Shown in pieces: positions 18,501-26,727 of a DNA stretch of 64,000 nt. Numbering within the stretch: the stretch's first letter is position 1; each line of letters begins with the position of its first letter. The notes under the pieces were generated by a model, which worked only from the letters and a program-made list of their open reading frames with translations, did no database searches and was not told where the DNA came from. A program made the position numbers and the translations under genes. The stretch is from contig JAJPHF010000102.1 of assembly GCA_021325365.1 (NCBI GenBank), positions 9,949 through 73,948 of the forward strand, in the 5' to 3' direction. The stretch is from Pseudomonadota bacterium (GTDB lineage: Bacteria > Chloroflexota > UBA6077 > JAJPHF01).

Positions 18501-19311
18501 CGGCGCGCGCCGTCTCGACACGCGCCAGCTCCTGCTCCAGGGCGGTGCGCTGGGCGGTGGCGGCGGCGAGGGCCGCGGCGGTACTCGCCGCCTGCGCCTC
18601 CGCCTGCGCCAGGGCGGCACCGTAGTAGGCGGCGGCGAGCCCGGCGGCCTCGGCACAGACGCGCGCGCGGCGCTCGGCGCGGCGAGCGGCGTGGCGCAGG
18701 CGCTCGACCTCCGGCGCCAGCGCGGCGGTCAGGTCGCGGGCACGCTCCAGGTTGGCGGCTGTGGCGGCCAGCTTCTGCTCGGTCTCGGCGAGACGCAGGG
18801 CGTGGCGGCGCACGTCGGCGGCGTCTTCGAGCAGCACGCGGCGGTCCTCGGGGCGCTGGAGGACTAGCTGCTCGATCGTGCCCTGGCCGACGACGCAGTA
18901 GGAGTCGGGGCCGAGGCCGGCGCCCAGCAGCCACTCGGTCACGTCGCGCAGGCGCACGCGGTTGCCGTTCAGCAGGTACTCGCCCTCACCGGAGCGGTAG
19001 AGCCGCCGCGCGATGGCGACCTCGGCGAGGGGCAGGGGGATGCGCTCGTCGGCGTTGTCGAGCAGCAGGGTCACCTCGGCCATGCCGACGGCCTGGCGCT
19101 TACCGCCGCCGGCGAAGATGACGTCTTCGCCGCGCCGGCCACGCAGGGCGCGCACGCTCTGCTCGCCCAGCGCCCAGCGCACGGCGTCGGCCACGTTGCT
19201 CTTGCCAGAGCCGTTGGGGCCGACGATGGCGGTGATGCCCGGCTCGAAGACGAGGCGCGTGCGCTGGGGAAAGCTTTTGAAGCCGACTAGCTCGAGCTGT
19301 TTCAGGTACAT
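15571..19311 (-). CDS. smc: Chromosome segregation protein SMC
   Basis: The condensin ATPase, 1246 residues. N-terminal head: MYLKQLELVGFKSFPQRTRL, Walker A GPNGSGKSNV (31-40). Two very Ala/Glu/Arg-rich coiled-coil arms (about 170-500 and 690-1080) flank a hinge at roughly 500-675 (RHVVVPAAERALAGLQLVV ... GTTLVVETLPQAV). C-terminal head: LSGGERALTAVALLFALL signature, Walker B FCVLDEVDAALDEAN and the H-loop ITHNRGTM. It dimerises and compacts the nucleoid with ScpA/ScpB, which are not in the window. Residues about 989-1017 are a Pro/Gly-rich insert encoded by a dispersed repeat (see 16262-16345). The gene is 23 bases downstream of rnc and probably co-transcribed. Confidence 0.96.
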   Translation of the reverse strand: MYLKQLELVGFKSFPQRTRLVFEPGITAIVGPNGSGKSNVADAVRWALGEQSVRALRGRRGEDVIFAGGGKRQAVGMAEVTLLLDNADERIPLPLAEVAIARRLYRSGEGEYLLNGNRVRLRDVTEWLLGAGLGPDSYCVVGQGTIEQLVLQRPEDRRVLLEDAADVRRHALRLAETEQKLAATAANLERARDLTAALAPEVERLRHAARRAERRARVCAEAAGLAAAYYGAALAQAEAQAASTAAALAAATAQRTALEQELARVETARAADEAARRPREVRLAALRDQVGRLRAERERLLREQAVGRERLTAAEARAAERRAAADALAQRAEAASGEAAALAAAASEAEAVLTRATTAARAGRAAAREAIAPVVAARRAREAAAQAAQRAAAECQRLEQAVARGAARHEASAAALAALRDRRAQAATALAAAESVVRERETAHAAAAAARDGRAAALGRASAARQAAAAAVAAARREADTARAAVEAVQARRAALDRVLAAAPELVATAELHAAGAHQLLGTLLRVAAEHQTAIAAALDAAARHVVVPAAERALAGLQLVVERDAPRVVFATVEGGDGQRERDAARFRAWVAAALADLPGWRLALDLVDTDPAHHGLCARYLGTTLVVETLPQAVAAHERLLAVPEPGAAFQIVTRDGAVVRSAGEWAAGRDGRDAHLLAYQREAQALQDELAAAEAAHRAAAATLATADQAGRAAATAEAAAREALAAADAAARDAEHARRLAVHEAEAARRELARLEAEVGREARAQEAVAAEAAQAEAARTAALSEQAACQAALRAAETALAEAEQAVQAATAEQAAADAAVTVATANARAARDVAARAAAEVERLAAERQALLAQAAEAARAAADLAAQGARADRRLAAASQELGPLQAEQRSLQDAAAAAASERARLDETVRRLQRELRAADEARAAATVAAERAADALAALRREQAALLAEIGAVDGADVPVQLALADGAAPPSPAASARERPSPPAPAHGERGPHAPLPGGEGPGVREAPVDLDALRRRLTACQRELRAVGAVDASALDDYRAAVERQEFAERQTADLEAASAALRSAGAELQARMRKRFEEAFAAVDAAFGECFRTLFGGGTARLELTADEDTLSAGVDVIAQPPGKRAHSLHTLSGGERALTAVALLFALLRVHPSPFCVLDEVDAALDEANVQRFAQLLRAQAAHTQFLVITHNRGTMETANVLYGITMVDNAISQAVSLRLADLPAAPSAEVVD
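16262..16345. repeat. CCCTCTCCC-type repeat inserted in frame within smc
   Basis: CTTCCCTCACCCCCGGCCCC, then TCTCCCCCTGGGAGAGGGG and a second hairpin CCCCGCTCCCCGTGGGCGGGGGC. The same CTCACCCC..CCCTCTCCC..GGGAGAGGG unit lies in intergenic DNA at 60044-60077 and 63901-63934. Here it is read through by smc, giving the peptide PAPAHGERGPHAPLPGGEGP around residues 995-1014 in the C-terminal arm of the coiled coil. Confidence 0.7.
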
Positions 19312-19312
19312 G

Positions 19313-19422
19313 GGCAGCCGTCAGCCGTCAGCCATCAGTCGTCAGCGGGTTCTGGCGCGTCGGCAGTCGTGCCGGCGCTCACGCCTGCTGATAACTGGCC
19401 GCTGACGGCTGACGGCTCGTCT
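19313..19422. repeat. TCAGCCATCAG-type inverted repeat spanning smc-rnc junction and rnc 3' end
   Basis: Left arm 19318-19344 (GCCGTCAGCCGTCAGCCATC followed by AGTCGTC) and right arm 19388-19422 (CTGATAACTGGCCGCTGACGG then CTGACGGCTCG) are inverted, built from a 7-base TCAGYCR unit. Sister elements lie at 26599-26727 and 39581-39664. The whole right arm and the rnc stop codon lie within the element. Confidence 0.65.
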
Positions 19423-20141
19423 CCCCACGTCGCGAGGGCGATCTCCGCGGCCGCCTGCTCGGCGGCGCGCTTGCTGCGCCCGCTGCCGCGCGCCACCGGC
19501 TGCCCGGCGATCTCGACCTCGATCGTGAAGATGGGGCCGTGCTGGGGGCCTTCGACGCCGACGACGCGGTAGCGCGGGACGGCGTCGCGCTCGGACTGGC
19601 TGCGCTGCTGGAGGCGCGACTTCGCGTCGAGCAGCGGCCGCTCGCCCTCGGCGCAGGCGAGCGTCGGCGCCACGAAGCGGTCGAGGAACTTGGCCACGCG
19701 CTTGAGGCCGCGGTCGAGGTACATCGCGCCGACGACCGCCTCGAAGGTGCGCGCGAGGAGCGCGTCGCGGTCGCGGCCGCCCGCGATCTCCTCGCCGCGC
19801 CCGAGCACGAGCGCCCGGCCGAGATCGACGGCGCGCGCCCAGCCCGCCAGGCTGGTTTCGCAGACGAGGGAGGCGCGCGTCACTGTCAGGACGCCCTCGC
19901 TGGCGGCGGGGTAGCGCGTGAACAAGCGCTCGGCGACGACCATGCCGATCACAGCATCGCCGAGGAACTCCAGGCGCTCGTTGGAGGTGAGGTGCCATTC
20001 GGGGCGCTCGTTCACCGCCGAACGGTGGATCAGCGCGTGGAACAGCCGGCCGCGATCGCGAAAGCGGACCTTGAGGCGGCGTTCGAGGGCCGCCAGGTGG
20101 GAGTCCTGCTCGGGGGGAACCGGCAGCGACACGTCCGTCAT
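19335..20141 (-). CDS. rnc: Ribonuclease III
   Basis: The double-strand-specific endoribonuclease that matures rRNA precursors. Residues 54-69 are the catalytic signature NERLEFLGDAVIGMVV; the second acidic residue of the metal site is Glu133 in TFEAVVGAMYLDRG. A dsRNA-binding domain covers about 168-238 (DAKSRLQQRSQ ... SGRSKRAAEQAAAEIALATW). Length is 268 rather than the usual 225-245 because residues 241-268 (EPSAVSGQLSAG...) are translated from a dispersed repeat. There is no Shine-Dalgarno sequence; an extended -10 promoter ends 8 bases before the ATG, so the message is probably leaderless. First gene of the rnc-smc-ftsY-ffh block. Confidence 0.96.
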   Translation of the reverse strand: MTDVSLPVPPEQDSHLAALERRLKVRFRDRGRLFHALIHRSAVNERPEWHLTSNERLEFLGDAVIGMVVAERLFTRYPAASEGVLTVTRASLVCETSLAGWARAVDLGRALVLGRGEEIAGGRDRDALLARTFEAVVGAMYLDRGLKRVAKFLDRFVAPTLACAEGERPLLDAKSRLQQRSQSERDAVPRYRVVGVEGPQHGPIFTIEVEIAGQPVARGSGRSKRAAEQAAAEIALATWGDEPSAVSGQLSAGVSAGTTADAPEPADD

Positions 20142-20149
20142 GGCCAGGG

Positions 20150-20158
20150 ATTATAGCA
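20150..20158 (-). promoter_or_regulatory. Extended -10 promoter of rnc
   Basis: On the minus strand the sequence TGCTATAAT is a perfect extended -10 element (TGn plus TATAAT) in otherwise GC-rich DNA. Only eight bases (CCCTGGCC) separate it from the rnc ATG, so the predicted transcription start falls on or within a few bases of the start codon. No good -35 hexamer is visible, as expected for extended -10 promoters. Confidence 0.65.
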
Positions 20159-20260
20159 GAACGGGCCGGCACGGCCGCCGCGGGCAAGCGTCAGGAACCT
20201 GCCTCAGCAGCTAACGGCGGGCGCGGGGAGCGGGGCCGGGTGACCCCACTCCCCGCGCCG

Positions 20261-20902
20261 TCAGGAGCGCGGGTTCTCGTCCACTGGCAACAGCTCGTCC
20301 GGGTCGCGCGCGGCCGTGGTGCGGGCCATGTCCTCGGCCCCGCTCAGGTACTGGCGACGATCGTTGCGCGTCAGATCGACGCCCGCGTCGCCGGGCCACT
20401 CGGGCGTGCCGTGCACGGCCTCCAGGTTGCACTGGTCGGCGCCGTGCCGCGCGAGCACGGCCTGGACGGCGTCGGCGCGGTCGGCCTGCGTACGCACGGC
20501 CAGGAGGACGCCGCCCTCACGCAGCCGATCGTGGTAGTACTGGGCCGTGTCGTGATCGACACCCGCGCTTTCGAGCGCCCCCACGACGCCGCCGACCACG
20601 GCGCCCGTGACGCCGCCGGTCACGGCGCCGGCCAGCGCCGCGGCCAGCGGGCCGACGGCGACGATCGGTCCGATCCCGGGGATGAGCATAGCCGCCACGC
20701 CGAGCAGAAGGCCTTCGACGACGCCGACGCCCGCGCCACTCGCCGCGGAGGCCTCCTGGTCACGGTGCAGCCCCTTGCCGCCCTCGACGCCGCGCCCGAT
20801 CAGGCTGATCGCGTTCGTCGCGACGCCCTGTTGGCGGAGATCCTGGTAAGCGGCATCGGCCTTGGCGCGGTCGTGGAAGTAGCCCAGAACCGTGGTATCC
20901 AC
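20261..20902 (-). CDS. General-stress-protein-like (YflT domain) protein with Gly-rich membrane segment
   Basis: A 213-residue protein. Its start is the GTG at 20902, with AAGGAG 8 nt upstream. Residues 1-35 (MDTTVLGYFHDRAKADAAYQ, LRQQGVATNAISLIGRG) match the N-terminal ferredoxin-like domain of general stress protein 17M/YflT. Residues about 55-115 are Gly/Ala/Val-rich and hydrophobic (GVGVVEGLLLGVAAMLIPGI, ALAGAVTGGVTGAVVGGVVG), a glycine-zipper-like segment that may insert in the membrane. A second copy of the stress domain follows (HDTAQYYHDRLREGGVLLAV) and a polar tail ends the protein. Proteins of this design are common in radiation- and desiccation-tolerant bacteria; function unknown. 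Confidence 0.8.
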   Translation of the reverse strand: MDTTVLGYFHDRAKADAAYQDLRQQGVATNAISLIGRGVEGGKGLHRDQEASAASGAGVGVVEGLLLGVAAMLIPGIGPIVAVGPLAAALAGAVTGGVTGAVVGGVVGALESAGVDHDTAQYYHDRLREGGVLLAVRTQADRADAVQAVLARHGADQCNLEAVHGTPEWPGDAGVDLTRNDRRQYLSGAEDMARTTAARDPDELLPVDENPRS

Positions 20903-21111
20903 GTTGCAACTCCTTCTACCTACGTGGCGCGCTCCCCGGCGCCGCGGTTGGCCGCCCTCGGTTTGCGAAGCGAGCGGCGCACGAATCGTGCCAGTGGGTG
21001 AGGGGGCCCCGCCTCCCAGGCTTGGGAGGGGATGGGGGCGCCTCCTCCCCCGAGAGTAAGAGGATAAAGGATAGGTAGGTGGGGGGACACCCCCCACGCC
21101 CCCCGGCAGGG

Positions 21112-21142
21112 TGTGGCGCGGAATACTGCGAGCGCCACTGCC
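21112..21142 (-). repeat. GGCAGTGGCGC repeat unit, reverse copy
   Basis: On the minus strand this reads GGCAGTGGCGCTCGCAGTAT followed by TCCGCGCCACA and differs at only one or two bases from the unit at 10938-10968. It lies in the 294-base gap between the YflT-like and TldE genes. The same gap also has a GC-rich stretch (20998-21060, GCCTCCCAGGCTTGGGAGGG) resembling the CCCTCTCCC family. Confidence 0.55.
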
Positions 21143-21196
21143 CCTGCACCCCCGGGGACAGGGCCTGACCCATCCCGCTGTTGGGAGGGGGCGTGG

Positions 21197-22534
<1,338 letters not shown>

Positions 22535-22547
22535 GGTGCCTTCTCCC

Positions 22548-23438
22548 TCAGGGCTGTGGGGCGATCGACGCCTGGTCGAGGAGCAGGCCGAGCGGCGCGG
22601 TGTCGCTCGGCACGAGGCGCCAGGTGCCGGCGAAGCGCCGCGGCGGGAGCGCATCCGGCGCACCGCGCTCGGTTGTCTGGATCGTCACCGCCACCTCGGT
22701 GGGGCTGGCGCCAGGGCGCGTGTCGACGGTGACGCTCTCGGTGTCGCGGTAGCCGGCGGCCCAGGTGGGGAACGGGTTGGCGACCTGGAAGCGCGGAGTG
22801 AAGAAGGCGTAGGCGTCGTCGAGCGCGTGGCGGTCGAGCGCGTTGTAGAAGCCGCGCACGACGACCTCGGCGACGGTCAGCGGCCGGTCAGACTCGCCGC
22901 TCGGCTCCAGCCAGGTCTCGGCGCCGCCGACCAGCGCGCCGCCGCTGAGGCGGTACGGGCGGCGGACGAGCGCCGTGGGACAGCAGTTCGGGTCACCGCT
23001 GAAGTAGTACGGCTCATCGACGATGAGCTGGCCGCCGCCGATGCTGAGGCCTAGCTTGTAGCCGGACTGGCTGGCGACGAGGCGCGGGCGGGGCTCGGCC
23101 TGGTGGTAGACGAGGAAGCCGATGGTGCCGGCAGTGCCGCCGGAGAACAGCGGGATCACGGCCTCGTCCAGGCCGTCGCCGTCGATGTCGCCGTAGAGGA
23201 CGTTGTCGACGAGCGGGTAGCCGGCGACCTGGTCGCCGCCGAGCGCCACCAGCAGGCAGGGCGCGCGACCGCCGAACGCCGGCGGGCAGTCGGCGCTGGC
23301 CTGCACGCCCGGCTCGGCGGCCAGCACCGCCAGCCAGTCGACGGCCTGAAGCGGCGTGCCCTGGGCGAGCGCGCGGCTGGGCCAGAGCAGCAAGGCCAGC
23401 AGGGCGACTGCGAGGCGCAGCCAGGCGGCCTTCGTCAT
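22548..23438 (-). CDS. Secreted hypothetical protein with FG-GAP-like and NTF2-like parts
   Basis: A 296-residue exported protein. Signal peptide MTKAAWLRLAVALLALLLWP with cleavage near ALAQG. The middle has DNVLYGDIDGDGLDEAVIPL, a calcium-binding DxDxDG(L)DE loop of the FG-GAP/dockerin kind, and a PYYFSGDPNCCP segment. The C-terminal about 110 residues (VAEVVVRGFYNALDRHALDDAY ... FTPRFQVANPFPTW) resemble an NTF2-like/SnoaL cone domain. No enzyme activity can be assigned. Its start overlaps the stop of the DUF6194 gene by 4 bases and its stop is 13 bases before tldE, so it belongs to the tldD-tldE transcription unit. Confidence 0.75.
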   Translation of the reverse strand: MTKAAWLRLAVALLALLLWPSRALAQGTPLQAVDWLAVLAAEPGVQASADCPPAFGGRAPCLLVALGGDQVAGYPLVDNVLYGDIDGDGLDEAVIPLFSGGTAGTIGFLVYHQAEPRPRLVASQSGYKLGLSIGGGQLIVDEPYYFSGDPNCCPTALVRRPYRLSGGALVGGAETWLEPSGESDRPLTVAEVVVRGFYNALDRHALDDAYAFFTPRFQVANPFPTWAAGYRDTESVTVDTRPGASPTEVAVTIQTTERGAPDALPPRRFAGTWRLVPSDTAPLGLLLDQASIAPQP

Positions 23439-23926
23439 GCTTCCTCCTCGCGCGTCGTCTGCCCTCGGGCATGCCTGGCGACGGCGCGCTGGTAAGCCTC
23501 GGCGAGCAAGGGCTGCACAGACTCGAACGTCTCGGCGCTGGGGTTGAGCACACAGACCCAGGACTGCGGCGCGTAGACGGGATGCGGCAGTAGCTGGTCC
23601 AAGGTCGTGAAGTCGTGGCCAGTGCTGACGGGTACGCCGGCGCCGGGAGGAGCGGGTGGCGGGCCGAACAAGGAGCGGTAGGTGTCCCGGCTGACGCCGA
23701 CGTTCAGGCGGAAGACGCCTGGGCGGTTGAGGTTCGAGGCGCAGTCGAAGTCGCCGTAGTCTTTGGTCACGATGGTGGCGAAGGGGAAGCGGTGCTTCGG
23801 GTCAAGCCTCTGATCGGGATCGTACATGAAGAATGTGTCGCCCGCCGCGATGCCCTCCGTCACGGTGAGCACGTCGACGTCGGCAAACGTGTCGCGAATG
23901 TACTGGATGATGGCGTCCGGGTCCAT
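23435..23926 (-). CDS. DUF6194 family protein
   Basis: A 163-residue soluble protein beginning MDPDAIIQYIRDTFADVDVL, followed by DTFFMYDPDQRLDPKHRFPF, ATIVTKDYGDFD, a RPGVFRLNVGVSRDTYRSLF strand-helix pair, LDQLLPHPVYAPQSWVCVLN and a helical C-terminus. This succession matches the DUF6194 family, widespread in soil bacteria, often mobile and of unknown function. The ATG is the first Met of the conserved region, and the Arg/Ser-rich upstream frame is not coding-like. Translationally coupled (ATGA) to the following secreted protein. Preceded by a 259-base gap that holds a relic of the MITE-like repeat. Confidence 0.75.
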   Translation of the reverse strand: MDPDAIIQYIRDTFADVDVLTVTEGIAAGDTFFMYDPDQRLDPKHRFPFATIVTKDYGDFDCASNLNRPGVFRLNVGVSRDTYRSLFGPPPAPPGAGVPVSTGHDFTTLDQLLPHPVYAPQSWVCVLNPSAETFESVQPLLAEAYQRAVARHARGQTTREEEA

Positions 23927-24040
23927 GCTGGCGTCCTCCGCGAGCGGTCGCGTGGTCAACCGAGTGCTGGCTGTGCTCACTGATTTTGGCAGGCGCGCGC
24001 TCGCGTTCACTACACCGACGTGCGGAGATCGGCCGACGCC

Positions 24041-24087
24041 GGGGCTGCGGCCTGACGGCCGCGGGCGGGCACGAGACCCGCCCCTAC
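24041..24087. repeat. Core of the MITE-like repeat, partial copy
   Basis: GGGGCTGCGGCCTGACGGCC continued by GCGGGCGGGCACGAGACCCG and CCCCTAC. It matches the central hairpin of copy 1 (1735-1782), with arms GGGCGGG and CCCGCCC, but the terminal inverted repeats are not evident here. It lies in the gap between the Imm21-like and DUF6194 genes. Confidence 0.5.
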
Positions 24088-24185
24088 AGCATGCCGATGC
24101 GGACGTCGCAGATCCCACGACCATCAATTGCACAATCGCAGAGTTCAGCGGCACAGAAGTATTCGCTCCCACACTCAGTTCCCGG

Positions 24186-24821
24186 TCATAGCGGTCGCAG
24201 CCGCAGGACCAGGGTGTCTTCGATGTCAAGCCGGCGACGCTCCACGGCGTAGTGACCAGGCAAGACGCTGACGGGGAGATAGTTGCCGATGGCCGCGAAA
24301 TTCCAACGGCCGCTTGGAAGCTCAACAGATGCGCCGTCGTTGACAGCGTGCATCAGCACCAGCTTATCGCTGGCAATCAGGTACTCCGGAATAGCTGGCT
24401 CCCAGCCGAATTCCGGCGCTCGCCGCAGCTCATCGAGCACCCGTTCGGCGTCCACCTGGTCCCTCGGGTCCACGTCGAGCGCCAGCATCACGCCTGGCTG
24501 CAGATCAAGACGCAGCCAACTGACTAGAGTGGTCGGTTCGAGCGACTCAGCCAGTACGATCGCTCGCCCCGGCCCTACATCCAACAACGCAGGGAACTCC
24601 GTCACCGCGCACGCGCGCTCGTAGTCGTCGGGTGGAGGGCGGTAGCTGACGCCTGGTTGATACTGGTCAGCGCCCGACCAATACGAAACCAAATTTCCGG
24701 GAATGACGAGCATCGGGCCGCCATCGTTGCAGAACGGCACGCTGAATGGCTCGTAGGTGCTCACGATCCAGGCCCCCGTTGAGAGTTCGCGGCAAAATGG
24801 GTGGCGAAGGCCAGCGCTCAT
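24186..24821 (-). CDS. Imm21-like immunity protein
   Basis: A 211-residue soluble protein that follows the order of the Imm21 immunity family: WIVSTYEPFSV with a GGPMLVIPGNLVSYWSGAD region, the DYERACAV motif, GPGRAIVLAESLEPTT with SWLRLDL, and the C-terminal ELPSGRWNFAAI. Imm21 members protect against polymorphic toxins of contact-dependent systems. No toxin gene is adjacent. Codon use is visibly less GC-biased than the neighbours, and the sequence upstream of the following gene is AT-richer, suggesting acquisition by transfer. The ATG overlaps the tldD stop by four bases. The family call is from motif recall, not a search. Confidence 0.62.
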   Translation of the reverse strand: MSAGLRHPFCRELSTGAWIVSTYEPFSVPFCNDGGPMLVIPGNLVSYWSGADQYQPGVSYRPPPDDYERACAVTEFPALLDVGPGRAIVLAESLEPTTLVSWLRLDLQPGVMLALDVDPRDQVDAERVLDELRRAPEFGWEPAIPEYLIASDKLVLMHAVNDGASVELPSGRWNFAAIGNYLPVSVLPGHYAVERRRLDIEDTLVLRLRPL

Positions 24822-26251
24822 AGCACGCCGACGCGGACGTTGCGGAAGCGGGCGGCGGCGGCGCCGTGGCCGACGTGGGCGACCTGGGAGGGCTGGCCCT
24901 TGCCGCAGTTGGGCGTGCCCCAGACGGCCCACTCGCTGCACACGGCGTCGCAGGCGTTCCAGAACTCGGGCGTGATGCCGGTGTAGGTCGGGTTCTTGAG
25001 CAGCGCGCCCAGCTTGCCGCCGCGAATCTCCCAGGCGATCTCCGTGCCAAACTGGAAGTTCAGCCGCTTGTCGTCGATGCTCCAGCTCTTGTTGGTCTGC
25101 ATGTAGATGCCACGGTCGGTGTCCGCGATGAGGTCGGCGAGGCGCCAGGGGCCGGGCTCCAGGTTGACGTTGGTCATGCGGATGAGGGGGATGCGGTTCC
25201 AGCCGTCGGCGCGCATGGTGCCGTTGCTCATCTCGCCGAACTGCGCCGCCGTCTCGCGCGAGGTCAGGTAGTTGCGGAAGAGGCCCTGGTCCACGATCAT
25301 CGTGCGCTGCGCCGGCACGCCCTCGTCGTCGTAGCCGAAGGTGCCGAGCCCGCCCGGCACGGTGGCGTCGGCGACGATCGTGACCTGGGGCGAGCCGTAG
25401 CAGAACGTGCCGCGCTTGTCGGGCGTGAGGAAGCTCGTGCCGGCGTAGCTGGCCTCCATGCCGAGCACGCGGTCCAGCTCGATGGGGTGGCCGCACGACT
25501 CGTGTACCTGGAGGGCGGTCTGGGTCGGGTCGAGGATCAGCGTCGTGACCTCGCTGGGGCACTGGCGAGCGCCGAGCAGCTGCACCGCCTCCTCGGCGAT
25601 GCGGGGGGCGTTGCCGGCGGGGTCCATCGCCTCGACGAACTCGTAGCCGGCGGTACCCTGGTGGCGGCCGAAGCTGTTGGGATAGGAGCGCTTCTGCACC
25701 TCCTGCTCGCCCACGGCCAGCGCCTCGATGCCGCCGCCGGTCTCGATCAACGCTTGCTCGACGTAAGCGCCGTCGGTGCTGGCGAAGGTCTTGTCGATGC
25801 GCTGGCACTCCAGGGACGCCTCGGCGACGCCGATGCCTCGCACGGCGCGCATGGCGGCGTCGGCGCGGAAGAGCAGGTCGAGCTTGTCCTCGAGCGAGAC
25901 GGCGAAGGGGTCGCGCCGAATGGGCGTGGCGTAGCGCCCGACGGAGCGCACGGGCGGACCGAGGCTGATGGGCTGGCGGCGGGCGAGGCCGCTGGCGCGG
26001 GCGATGGCGACGGCGAGGCGCGTGACGCGCTCTAGCTCGGCGGGCTCGACGCGCGCGCTGCTGGCGAAGCCCCAGGCGCCATCCACGAGCACGCGCACGC
26101 CGAAGCCGGCGCTCTCCTCGTCGGCCAGCGCGTCGACGGCGCCGTTCTTCACGCTCACGACCTGCACGCGCTTGGTTTCCAGGCGCACGTCGGCGTAGCT
26201 GGCGCCGAGCCCCTGGGCCAGGTCGAGCACCCGCTGGCTGTGGTCACGCAT
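24818..26251 (-). CDS. tldD: TldD family metalloprotease
   Basis: The catalytic subunit of the TldD/TldE peptidase, 477 residues. The zinc motif HExxxH is present as HESCGHPIELD at about 251-261, and the downstream third-ligand region is the Cys/Gly-rich C-terminus (GTPNCGKGQPSQVAHVGHGA). N-terminal domain: SYADVRLETKRVQVVSVKNG; middle: TSFLTPDKRGTFCYGSPQVT and GYDDEGVPAQRTMIVDQGLF. Known roles are turnover of small unfolded proteins and maturation of some ribosomally made peptides. It heads a unit of five same-strand genes ending in tldE. Start ATG is the first residue of the conserved N-terminus. Confidence 0.93.
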   Translation of the reverse strand: MRDHSQRVLDLAQGLGASYADVRLETKRVQVVSVKNGAVDALADEESAGFGVRVLVDGAWGFASSARVEPAELERVTRLAVAIARASGLARRQPISLGPPVRSVGRYATPIRRDPFAVSLEDKLDLLFRADAAMRAVRGIGVAEASLECQRIDKTFASTDGAYVEQALIETGGGIEALAVGEQEVQKRSYPNSFGRHQGTAGYEFVEAMDPAGNAPRIAEEAVQLLGARQCPSEVTTLILDPTQTALQVHESCGHPIELDRVLGMEASYAGTSFLTPDKRGTFCYGSPQVTIVADATVPGGLGTFGYDDEGVPAQRTMIVDQGLFRNYLTSRETAAQFGEMSNGTMRADGWNRIPLIRMTNVNLEPGPWRLADLIADTDRGIYMQTNKSWSIDDKRLNFQFGTEIAWEIRGGKLGALLKNPTYTGITPEFWNACDAVCSEWAVWGTPNCGKGQPSQVAHVGHGAAAARFRNVRVGVL

Positions 26252-26274
26252 GCTGCCGACTCCTTTGACGTCGC

Positions 26275-26303
26275 TTGACCGCCCTGGCGCGCGCCCCTAG
26301 ACT
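26275..26303 (+). promoter_or_regulatory. Sigma-70-type promoter for the FmdB-mazG unit
   Basis: TTGACC (26275-26280), a 17-base spacer and TAGACT (26298-26303) give a good match to TTGACA/TATAAT with ideal spacing. It points toward the FmdB gene, whose ATG is 61 bases downstream of the -10. It lies in the divergent gap after tldD. Confidence 0.6.
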
Positions 26304-26363
26304 ATCGGTAGGGAGCGCCCGGGGCGACGTGGGCGCTCCGAATCGCGCGGCGAGGTGGTGGCG

Positions 26364-26597
26364 ATGCCTCTCTTTGAATATTACTGCTCGACCTGCCGCA
26401 CGCGCTTCGAGGAGCTGGTGCGGGTGCCGGCCACGGGGGAGGGCGCGACCTGCCCGCAGTGCGGCCGCACGAACGTGCCGCGCGTGCTGTCGACGTTCGC
26501 CACGGTGCGGGCCGGCGACGGGGCCGACCTGGCGTCGGTCGCCAGCTATGGCGGCGGGGGCGGCTGCTGCGGCGCGGGCGGCTGTGGCTGCGGCTAG
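26364..26597 (+). CDS. FmdB family zinc-ribbon protein
   Basis: A 77-residue regulator-like protein: MPLFEYYCSTCRTRFEELVR, then CPQCGRTNVPRVLS, giving a CxxC...CxxC zinc ribbon typical of the FmdB/CxxC_CxxC_SSSS family. The C-terminus is Gly/Cys-rich (GGGGGCCGAGGCGCG). The founding member regulates formamidase; most homologues are uncharacterised. Start at the second Met (26364), directly before the conserved PLFEY, with GAGGTGG eight nt upstream. The next gene is mazG, but a TCAG-type repeat lies between. Confidence 0.85.
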   Translation: MPLFEYYCSTCRTRFEELVRVPATGEGATCPQCGRTNVPRVLSTFATVRAGDGADLASVASYGGGGGCCGAGGCGCG

Positions 26598-26598
26598 C

Positions 26599-26727
26599 GG
26601 TCAGTGGTCAGTCATCGGTCGTCAGCAGGGGCCATCGCGGAGCCATCGGGGGCGCGGCGGGGTGGTTGCGCGAGCAAGACCGCGCGTCTCGGCCGCGCGG
26701 GCGGATCGGTGATGGCTGAAGGCTGAT
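26599..26727. repeat. TCAGCCATCAG-type inverted repeat before mazG
   Basis: Left arm 26599-26625 (GGTCAGTGGTCAGTCATCGG then TCGTCAG) and right arm 26708-26727 (GTGATGGCTGAAGGCTGATG) are diverged inverted copies of the unit seen at 19313-19422 and 39581-39664. The last bases of the right arm include the ATG start codon of mazG, and its GAAGG serves as the ribosome site. Confidence 0.55.

Noticed and set aside
16747..18867. A 706-codon plus-strand frame opposite smc
   Set aside because: Shadow of the Ala/Glu/Arg-rich coiled coil; low complexity and no ribosome site.
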